The position numbers and the translations under genes are program-made. DNA of 47,398 nucleotides. Origin: Nanobdellota archaeon (lineage in GTDB: Archaea; Nanobdellota; Nanobdellia; SCGC-AAA011-G17; ARS1403). Under the pieces are notes generated by a model. It did not search any database, had not been told where the DNA came from, and saw only the letters and a list, made by a program, of their open reading frames with translations. Shown one piece after another: positions 41,667 through 47,398 of this stretch. The stretch covers positions 1 to 47,398 of the forward strand of contig NZBI01000013.1 of NCBI GenBank assembly GCA_002687825.1, given 5' to 3'. Position 1 is the first letter of the stretch. Each line of letters opens with the position of its first letter.

Positions 41667-42119
41667 ATGGATACATTAAAAGCATTGAACAGGAAAAAGA
41701 TTAAGGAAATAATTGCTAATTTGGAGAGTGTTTATGGTATTTCTAATTTGAAATTAGATTATGTTTTTTATCAGAATACTAAGGGGAAGATATATTTATT
41801 GTCTAATGATTTTAAAAGTTTTGACTTTGATTTAAAAGTTAATTCTTTAGGAATGTATTTTGCTACTGAAAGTAAGAATGAAATAAGATTAAGTGTTGAG
41901 GGAAGTCAGATAATTGGTGAAAAAGCTAAGGAAAATATATTAGAGTTAAATGATGATGAATTAAGAAGATGGTTATTGGGTGAAGACTTTTTAGTTAAAG
42001 AAAATTTAAAAGGATTTGTTTTAATAAAAAATAAAGATGATTTCTTTGGTACGGGTAGGATTGTTAATGATAAATTGTTAAATTATGTTCCAAAAGATAG
42101 AAGAATTGATGTGATTTAA
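41667..42119 (+). CDS. Stand-alone Nol1/Fmu-type PUA-like domain protein
   Basis: The 150-residue protein matches the C-terminal RNA-binding (PUA-like) region usually fused to m5C RNA methyltransferases: NEIRLSVEGSQIIGEKAKEN, LRRWLLGED, LKGFVLIKNKDDFFGTGRI and NYVPKDRRIDV. The methyltransferase half is absent. Stand-alone forms (COG3270) exist in archaea and are presumed to bind rRNA or tRNA. The start follows the shared promoter at 41636-41646. Confidence 0.78.
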   Translation: MDTLKALNRKKIKEIIANLESVYGISNLKLDYVFYQNTKGKIYLLSNDFKSFDFDLKVNSLGMYFATESKNEIRLSVEGSQIIGEKAKENILELNDDELRRWLLGEDFLVKENLKGFVLIKNKDDFFGTGRIVNDKLLNYVPKDRRIDVI

Positions 42120-42159
42120 GCTAGAAAAGCTTTTAAATTGGTATTTTTTAAGTTTTTTT

Positions 42160-42278
42160 ATGAGAAATGTTAAGAGTAAGGATTTAAAGAAAATGATAAA
42201 ATTGTCTTTAATTAGGATGGGGAGTTTACGTATTCTAATATAATTACTACAGCTATTGAGATTATGGATGCAGAGTAA
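42160..42278 (+). pseudogene. Frameshifted mini-gene remnant
   Basis: From ATG 42160 the frame encodes MRNVKSKDLKKMIKLSLI and then stops early. Shifted by one base near 42217-42219 it continues DGEFTYSNIITTAIEIMDAE to TAA at 42276-42278. One base added there restores a plausible protein of about 39 residues. A TATA-like TTTTAAATT (42131-42139) sits at leaderless distance, so this was or is a gene. It may be decayed, a sequencing error, or a programmed shift. Confidence 0.45.
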
Positions 42279-42296
42279 TTCTTAACCTACATAAAC

Positions 42297-42305
42297 TATA
42301 TAAAT
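42297..42305 (+). promoter_or_regulatory. TATA box of the methyltransferase gene
   Basis: TATATAAAT lies 23-31 nt before the ATG at 42328 with no SD, so the mRNA is leaderless. Confidence 0.55.
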
Positions 42306-42327
42306 AAAATTTTGATAGCGTTTAGTA

Positions 42328-42918
42328 ATGAATGTTATAAATTCATTTAATAAATTTGCTGAACAGTATGCTGATTTTACTTTTGATAATATTTTACAAT
42401 TTGAGTTAAACAAGTTTATTTCTTTAGTTCCTGAAGAAAGTAAAATTTTAGATTTGGGATGTGGGTGTGGTAGAGATGTTCAATACTTTATCGAGTATAA
42501 GTTTGATGTTTTTGGTATTGATGCTTCTGAGAAAATAATTGAAGAAGCGAGGAAGAGAGTTGAAGGAAAATTTAAAATTATGGATATTAATAATTTAAGT
42601 TTTGAGGAAAATAGTTTTGACGGAATTTGGGCTCAAGATTCTATTTCTTATCTATCCAAAGGAAATATTGGAGAAGTTTTTAGAAAAATCTTTAATATTT
42701 TGAATGAAAATGGAGTGTTTTTTATTTCTGTTAGAGAAGGAGAAGATGAAAAATTAATTGAGCATGAAAAATTAGGGAAAAATGAAATAATGATTAGTTT
42801 CTTTAATAAAGAAGAATTAGAAAAATTTTTAGAGAAAGCTGGATTTGAAATATTGAATAGTTATGTTCAAGAAGGTGAAGATTTTAAATGGGTTAACGTT
42901 TTTGCTAAGAAGAACTAG
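42328..42918 (+). CDS. Class I SAM-dependent methyltransferase
   Basis: The 196-residue protein has SAM motif I ILDLGCGCGRD at 40-50, motif II VFGIDASEKII, and the motif IV region FDGIWAQDSISYLS. It belongs to the Methyltransf_11/25-like group that acts on small molecules, lipids or proteins; the substrate cannot be inferred. The GCGCG loop has two Cys. Its end overlaps the convergent 61-aa gene by 14 nt. Confidence 0.88.
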   Translation: MNVINSFNKFAEQYADFTFDNILQFELNKFISLVPEESKILDLGCGCGRDVQYFIEYKFDVFGIDASEKIIEEARKRVEGKFKIMDINNLSFEENSFDGIWAQDSISYLSKGNIGEVFRKIFNILNENGVFFISVREGEDEKLIEHEKLGKNEIMISFFNKEELEKFLEKAGFEILNSYVQEGEDFKWVNVFAKKN

Positions 42919-43090
42919 AATATTTTCTTATTACGGCTTCTAAAAATGATATAGCATAGGGATTTTCCATCGTACGCATCATTAATCTTGCTCTAATTGA
43001 GTAACTTTCTTGCATTCCTTCTTTACATGGATTAATTATATGGTGAGCTAGTTCTCCGGCTAATTCTATATCTGAGATTTGATCTGTCAT
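42905..43090 (-). CDS. Hypothetical microprotein, 61 aa
   Basis: Not recognised. Helical, with one Cys and a His pair (LAGELAHHIINPCKEGMQ) and a basic second half (SIRARLMMRTME). It lies after lspA on the same strand, 31 nt away, and overlaps the methyltransferase gene end by 14 nt. Supported by codon use only. Confidence 0.42.
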   Translation of the reverse strand: MTDQISDIELAGELAHHIINPCKEGMQESYSIRARLMMRTMENPYAISFLEAVIRKYSSSS

Positions 43091-43121
43091 GAGATTTCTT
43101 GCTTATTTTGTGTTTAAAAAA

Positions 43122-43490
43122 CTACTCTTTGTACATCTTATAGATTATTAACAAAGCGCCTAAAACATTAGAGAAATCTGCTACATTAAATGAAGGGATT
43201 ATTGAAATTTTGATAAAATCTATCACTCCAGAATAAACTAATCTATCAATTAAGTTTCCGATTGTTCCTCCCAGCAAGAAACCCATTCCTAATTGGTATT
43301 GTTTTTCATTTCTACTCATTATAATTATTATTGTGACTATAACGGCTGCTAAGATAAATAACCAAGTGTAACCTTGTAAGATACTAAAAGCTGCACCTTT
43401 GTTTATTGAAGAGGATTCAAAGAAAATAAATTTAGTAATTCTATCAATTATTATTACTAAAAATGCTATTAGGAAAACCTTACTTACCAT
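43122..43490 (-). CDS. lspA: Lipoprotein signal peptidase (signal peptidase II)
   Basis: The 122-residue four-TM protein carries the LspA blocks: IIIDRITK (D16), INKGAAFSILQG, LGGTIGNLIDRLVYSGVIDFI and FNVADFSNVLGA. Catalytic Asp pair: D91 in VIDF and D105 in NVAD. It is shorter than the bacterial enzyme because of reduced loops. LspA cuts lipoprotein signal peptides before the lipidated Cys. None of the exported proteins here has a clear lipobox. It overlaps the end of the 43484 gene by 7 nt. Confidence 0.85.
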   Translation of the reverse strand: MVSKVFLIAFLVIIIDRITKFIFFESSSINKGAAFSILQGYTWLFILAAVIVTIIIIMSRNEKQYQLGMGFLLGGTIGNLIDRLVYSGVIDFIKISIIPSFNVADFSNVLGALLIIYKMYKE

Positions 43491-43795
43491 TTTACTTTGG
43501 CTTCATTTAAGTTTCTCTCAACATTGCTTAATCTTTCGTTTAAAACTTCTAATTTTGCGTTTAAAACGTCTAACTTTGAGGAAATAACTTGGAATTCACT
43601 ATTATTATTTTGCTGAACTGGTTCTTCAAATTGAGGTGGTGGAGGGTATGAAAAATCTCTTCTTTGTTCTTCTGGTGGAAATCTGCCTGATTCTGCTGGT
43701 GGCAATTGATCTGGAAGGGACATATCTGGAAGAGGGTCTGGTAAGTCTGGTAGTTTGTCTTTTTTCCAAAATTTAAGCTTGCTGAAAATTCCCAT
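43484..43795 (-). CDS. Proline-rich protein with C-terminal coiled coil
   Basis: The N-terminus MGIFSKLKFWKKDKLPD is short, aromatic and basic, suited to binding a membrane surface. It is followed by a Pro-rich acidic linker (PDPLPDMSLPDQLPP, PPPPQFEEP). The C-terminus has heptads (SSKLDVLNAKLEVLNERLSN) likely to form a coiled coil. I do not recognise a function. It precedes and overlaps lspA, so they may be co-expressed, and is divergent from the 43871 gene. Confidence 0.55.
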   Translation of the reverse strand: MGIFSKLKFWKKDKLPDLPDPLPDMSLPDQLPPAESGRFPPEEQRRDFSYPPPPQFEEPVQQNNNSEFQVISSKLDVLNAKLEVLNERLSNVERNLNEAKVKW

Positions 43796-43870
43796 GTTAA
43801 CTTAAAATAAGATTTACTATAAAAAGTTTTTTATATTACTAACTTCTAATAATTGTTAAAGAGGTTTGAA

Positions 43871-45436
43871 ATGGTTGTAATTGACTCTACTGTGGTGAAG
43901 GCTGTAAAGAAGCATTATGAAGATAAATATAAAGATCTGAAGGATGATGAGAAAAAGAAGAAGATTGAAGGTCATTTGAAAGCTATGGTAAGTGATAGTG
44001 GAGGAGGTATTTCTGGTTCTAATATGTCTAGCATGGGTTATAGCTTTGATGCGGATGAAAAGAAAGAGATTGATAAGAAAATTAATGAGAGCGGATATAG
44101 AATTGTTTATGATTCTTTTTCTGAGGGTTTAGAGCCAATTTATTTTTGGGTTTTAGATTGGATGAGAGATACTTATTGGGGTTTAGGTGCTGATGTTGAA
44201 AAAACCATTGATCAATTTGAAGCAGCTGCTGGTTCTGGATTTTTTGGAGATTTGGGGACTAGAGGAAGTATAATGCAAGATAGGGCTATGAAGTTGTTAG
44301 GGACAATAAATACTGTTACTAGGAGTGTTATTAATATTTTATATGATTTAAAAGAATTTGATCAAAGATTACAATTGTATAAAGATTTGAAGGATGATGA
44401 TAAAAAAGAAAATGCCAGATTGTCTTTGAAACAGTTTTGGATGGATAAGGTTGATGTTCAAAGGGGCAGAGGTAGTATTAATATGATGGCTCAACAATTA
44501 CAATTTGTTACTTTAAGAGATGCTTTTATGGCTGCTGAAAATGAAAAATTGGAATTAAATGGGAGGGTTATGGATTTGAATGAGAGGGTTAAAAGGATTT
44601 TAGGTCCTAGGATGGCAGATTATTTAACTTGGGAAAGGTTGAGTGGTAAGGAATTAGAAAGAAGATATAAAATTGAAAGAAATTATTTAAAATCCCAGAT
44701 TGAGAGTTTAAAATTATATGGGCAATGGGCAAAACCTTATTTTCAAGCTGCCAAAAGATTAAATTCTGAGGTTAGTAGATCTCCTGATTTAGTTACAACT
44801 TTTAATACTTTACAAGTGCAAGCTTCTTTATTAGGAACTAAGAAACAAGGAGATTTTTTTATGGCTGTTGAGGCTACTTTTGATTTTAGAACTATTCCAC
44901 ATACGATGAGACAGAGTCAAGCTGGAGTGCATTATACTCAAGGTGGGAGAGTGGATATGCAATTTAGAGGATTTGCTTTAAATGCTGATGAGAAGAAAGC
45001 AGTTGAAGAATATGAATTACATGAAGCTTTTGAAATGGCTAATTTAGGAGATGATATTATTAAAGAAGTTGAGGAAAGCTTAAAAGATTATTTTGAAGGT
45101 GAAGATAAAGAATTTGAGGATCCTAGGGAAAGATTGGGATTTTTGCAAGAATTTGTTGAAACTATTGATGACAAGAAATTGAGAAAAAATGTTGTTAAAG
45201 ATATTGAGAAATTGAAAGATAAAATAAAAAAAGAAGATAAAGCAAAGAGTCCTGGTCCTTTACAAGCTTTAGGTGAAAATTTTAAAGGTGTTCCTGAGTT
45301 TATTAAGAAAATAAGTAAAAATACTGTTGAGAGAGTTGAAGGAGAGGATAGGAGTGATGTTGCTAAATCTTCTAATCAATCGGCATATGCTGTTTATTTG
45401 GTTTATAAGAAAGCTCATGGGATGTATACAGAGTAA
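43871..45436 (+). CDS. Large helical protein of unknown function, 521 aa
   Basis: The ATG at 43871 has AAGAGG just before it; a TTG 18 nt upstream is less likely. The protein is soluble and largely helical, with conserved-looking phrases GLEPIYFWVLDWMRDTYWGL, RGRGSINMMAQQLQFVTLRD, GPRMADYLTWERLSGKELER and ATFDFRTIPHTMRQSQAGVH. There is no TM segment and no catalytic motif I know. The C-terminal 120 residues are charged helices. Its size and rare aromatic clusters suggest a structural or scaffold protein. Confidence 0.55.
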   Translation: MVVIDSTVVKAVKKHYEDKYKDLKDDEKKKKIEGHLKAMVSDSGGGISGSNMSSMGYSFDADEKKEIDKKINESGYRIVYDSFSEGLEPIYFWVLDWMRDTYWGLGADVEKTIDQFEAAAGSGFFGDLGTRGSIMQDRAMKLLGTINTVTRSVINILYDLKEFDQRLQLYKDLKDDDKKENARLSLKQFWMDKVDVQRGRGSINMMAQQLQFVTLRDAFMAAENEKLELNGRVMDLNERVKRILGPRMADYLTWERLSGKELERRYKIERNYLKSQIESLKLYGQWAKPYFQAAKRLNSEVSRSPDLVTTFNTLQVQASLLGTKKQGDFFMAVEATFDFRTIPHTMRQSQAGVHYTQGGRVDMQFRGFALNADEKKAVEEYELHEAFEMANLGDDIIKEVEESLKDYFEGEDKEFEDPRERLGFLQEFVETIDDKKLRKNVVKDIEKLKDKIKKEDKAKSPGPLQALGENFKGVPEFIKKISKNTVERVEGEDRSDVAKSSNQSAYAVYLVYKKAHGMYTE

Positions 45437-45437
45437 A

Positions 45438-45446
45438 GTTTATATA
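45438..45446 (+). promoter_or_regulatory. TATA box of the 45469 gene
   Basis: GTTTATATA is about 23-31 nt before ATG 45469, giving a leaderless mRNA separate from the 43871 gene. Confidence 0.5.
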
Positions 45447-45468
45447 GGGTAGATTTTTAGTTTTTACT

Positions 45469-46134
45469 ATGTCAAAAGGATTTAGACCAGGAGATAGAGG
45501 AAATAAACATATCTCTAATGGTAGGGCTAGAAGAGCTTTAGAACAGATGACTGATGAAGCTGCTAATGCTATTTTTGTAATGGATAGGATGAGACAAGAA
45601 GAATCTGATGCTTCTTTACTTTATAGATTGGGGGAATCAGTATTTAAAAATAGATTTCATAGGGAAGATTCAATTGTTGTTATTGATGGGGAAAGAGTAA
45701 GTATTTGGACCTATGATGCTTTTCTAAGAGATATGGAAATGGATAACAATGAATTTCTGCAAAAATACGCGACTAAGGAATTATTTGAAAAAGCAGAAGA
45801 TGAAGGTGTTTTCGATAGACCTTTGATGGAAGCTGATGAAGGTTTATATGCGGGAGATATTTCACCTGATCTATTAGAAAGATTAAATTCTGCTAATCAT
45901 TATGGTAATCGTGCTAAGGGAAATAGGTATAGGGTTGGAAAGACTATGGTAAAAGTTGTTAAGCCAGAAAATAGAAATGAGGATGGTACAAAAAAACATC
46001 CTAGAACATCTGGATTTATTCCTTCTGGAGAAAAAGAAGTTGTAAGGGCGGAAATTGCTAAGAATAATGCAAGAATAGATGCTAATCCTCAGAGCGCATT
46101 TGGTAGAGTAAACCCTTATCCTAAATATAGATAA
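45469..46134 (+). CDS. Hypothetical protein, 221 aa
   Basis: Not recognised. Charged and soluble. N-terminus GFRPGDRGNKHISNGRARRA, a middle SIVVIDGERVSIWTYDAFLR that looks like strand-helix, and a basic, Asn/Pro-rich end (NRYRVGKTMVKVVKPENRN). Flexible basic ends suggest a nucleic-acid or scaffold contact. It has its own promoter and lies between two other unknown genes on the same strand. Confidence 0.52.
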   Translation: MSKGFRPGDRGNKHISNGRARRALEQMTDEAANAIFVMDRMRQEESDASLLYRLGESVFKNRFHREDSIVVIDGERVSIWTYDAFLRDMEMDNNEFLQKYATKELFEKAEDEGVFDRPLMEADEGLYAGDISPDLLERLNSANHYGNRAKGNRYRVGKTMVKVVKPENRNEDGTKKHPRTSGFIPSGEKEVVRAEIAKNNARIDANPQSAFGRVNPYPKYR

Positions 46135-46179
46135 TTTTTAGCATAAATAATATAAATAAAGTAATATACTAATTCTAGT

Positions 46180-46758
46180 ATGGAAATGAAAGATATTATT
46201 GAAGGACTTAAAAAAGCCAGAAATAAGGAGAAATTTATTAGAGATTTAATTGAAAAAACTAAAGATAAAAAATTAAAAGAATTATTAAAACAACTATTAG
46301 AGAAGAAAAAATCTTATGGTAGTTCTAAATTAGAAAAATTAGTTACAAAAGAAAATGTTGAGTTAGAGCCTGAGGAACCTAAATTAACAGTACAATTACC
46401 TGAACCTGAAGTGGAATTAGACATTCCTAATCAGGAAGCTACGCCAATACAAGGGCAAGATGTTGACTATACTTCAAATAAAAGTGGAAGTGTAAACTAT
46501 ACCACGGGAAGTACACATCAACAATTAGAACAGAGCAATCAAATAGCTAGTGGTGGGCACATAGGTAATGCGGAAACTCAAGGTTTGATAGATAGTAAAA
46601 TGGGATCTTATCATATGAGTAAGGATAATGATAAATATCAAGAGGACAATGTGGAATATCAAACTAAGAGAGATAGTTTTGTTGATAAAACTGCCTTTGA
46701 TGATACTTTAGGAGTAGATAGAGATAAGAAGAAAAAAAGATTAGGAGATTATATTTAA
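46180..46758 (+). CDS. Hypothetical protein, 192 aa, low complexity
   Basis: A helical Lys-rich start (EGLKKARNKEKFIRDLIEKT, KELLKQLLEKKKSYGSSKLE) is followed by an acidic Pro-rich stretch (EPEEPKLTVQLPEPEVELD), then a polar Gly/Ser/Thr/Gln-rich half. Mostly disordered. A TATA-like AATATAAAT near 46149-46157 precedes the ATG at leaderless distance. Its stop abuts the next start (TAAATG without a gap), so the two are coupled. Unknown function. Confidence 0.5.
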   Translation: MEMKDIIEGLKKARNKEKFIRDLIEKTKDKKLKELLKQLLEKKKSYGSSKLEKLVTKENVELEPEEPKLTVQLPEPEVELDIPNQEATPIQGQDVDYTSNKSGSVNYTTGSTHQQLEQSNQIASGGHIGNAETQGLIDSKMGSYHMSKDNDKYQEDNVEYQTKRDSFVDKTAFDDTLGVDRDKKKKRLGDYI

Positions 46759-47398
46759 ATGGCTGATGAAAAAGAATTGGGAATAAAGAAAGACTATTCT
46801 AGTAGTATGGATTCTAAATATCAATTTTCTATGGAAGCTTCTAGAATTGGAGCTACTACTTCTCCGCAAGTCGCGAATCAAATTGGGGAATTAAATTCTA
46901 GGTTAAATCAAGGTTTAAAGGCTGTTGAATTAGGAACTATGAATCAGAGATTACTAGATCAAGTTCCTAAGGAACATTTTACTGAAATACATAGAATGGC
47001 TAAGTTAACTGGCGCTGAACCCTCATTACATGCACCGATTCAAGATTTGGATTTAGCTGGATTTTCACAGCAAGGATGGGATCCTCATGAACAACAGAGG
47101 AAAATAAAACAATTAGAGGGCGTTATGGATAAGGCTCATTTATTGGATCCTAAAGGAAGTACGCCGATTGTTGTACATGCTGGTAGTTTTCCTGCGATGA
47201 AATGGGAGAAAGAGGGATTGAAGGAGTTGGATGAGGATAGGAAGATAAAAGATGTTACGGATAGAAAATCTGAGATGATGTTGATAAATCAGCAAACTGG
47301 AGAAGTTAGACCTACTAGGTATACAACAAGTCAAAGAATAGGTAGAGATGAGCCAGAACCGCATACTGTTGAGGATCAAATGGAAATGATGAATAGGA
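46759..47398 (+). CDS. Possible endonuclease-IV-like TIM-barrel protein, 3' end cut by window
   Basis: The frame opens at ATG 46759, next to the preceding stop, and runs without a stop past the window edge (213 codons seen). Phrases SPQVANQIGELNSRLNQGL, LTGAEPSLHAPIQDLDLAGF and STPIVVHAGSF resemble strands of the xylose isomerase/endonuclease IV barrel, where His residues bind metals (HAP, VxHxG). I recall similar proteins in DPANN genomes but cannot name a function. An AP-endonuclease role is possible but not proven. Confidence 0.45.
   Translation, partial: MADEKELGIKKDYSSSMDSKYQFSMEASRIGATTSPQVANQIGELNSRLNQGLKAVELGTMNQRLLDQVPKEHFTEIHRMAKLTGAEPSLHAPIQDLDLAGFSQQGWDPHEQQRKIKQLEGVMDKAHLLDPKGSTPIVVHAGSFPAMKWEKEGLKELDEDRKIKDVTDRKSEMMLINQQTGEVRPTRYTTSQRIGRDEPEPHTVEDQMEMMNR

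Noticed and set aside
47140-47379. Minus-strand frame at the right edge
   Set aside because: Antisense to the open TIM-barrel-like gene, and the translation is not protein-like.

Overview
The window is a 47.4 kb piece of an AT-rich archaeal chromosome, most likely from a DPANN lineage close to Woesearchaeota/Pacearchaeota (inferred from gene content). Archaeal-type information genes are present: aIF2-gamma, aIF5B, eS6, eS24, eS27A, eS28, eL8/L7Ae, eL24, Rpo7, Spt4, a non-bacterial GluRS and ScpA. Many genes have a TATA box about 25-30 nt before the start codon, so many mRNAs look leaderless. Bacterial-type gyrase, LspA and an orphan receiver protein are also present.

Layout. 1-1.7 kb: end of a C25-like peptidase. 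1.9-6.9 kb: PadR regulator with palindromic operator, then a MacB-type exporter operon (ATPase, CARDB-like exported partner, two permeases). 6.9-12.5 kb: small exported and DNA-binding proteins, MGMT-like protein, a putative nuclease, DUF192, ScpA, and a gene with a strong hairpin leader. 12.5-14.4 kb (minus): eS27A, eS24, Spt4, Rpo7, a 52-aa gene and a PIN protein. 14.6-20.2 kb: gyrB, a free-standing zinc-finger/Vsr-like endonuclease, gyrA and a small coupled gene. 20.2-28.5 kb (minus): aIF2-gamma, an ABC-2 transporter, a secreted protein, a ZIP transporter, eS6 and aIF5B.

28.5-37.1 kb is an accessory island between aIF5B and ndk, which are neighbours in many archaea. It holds three helix-turn-helix or DNA-binding-like proteins, a protein with a methyltransferase-like C-terminus, a GHKL (Hsp90/MORC-like) ATPase, an HNH nuclease and several orphans. 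The HTH-GHKL ATPase-HNH-orphan run (33.6-37.1 kb) is the best candidate here for an undescribed system.

37.1-38.6 kb (minus) is the conserved ndk-eL24-eS28-eL8 operon. 38.7-43.8 kb holds a small PLDc_N-like membrane protein, a receiver protein with three microproteins, gltX, a PUA-like protein, a frameshifted mini-gene, a SAM methyltransferase and lspA. 43.5-47.4 kb is a run of unrecognised genes ending in a partial TIM-barrel-like protein.

A 27-nt intercistronic element with a CUU-loop hairpin occurs almost unchanged before spt4 and eS28, and in diverged form before eS27A. Gyrase A carries a 17-codon patch of atypical codons at its catalytic tyrosine, next to the endonuclease gene. No rRNA, tRNA, CRISPR array or insertion sequence was seen, and no gene-free stretch exceeds 300 bases.
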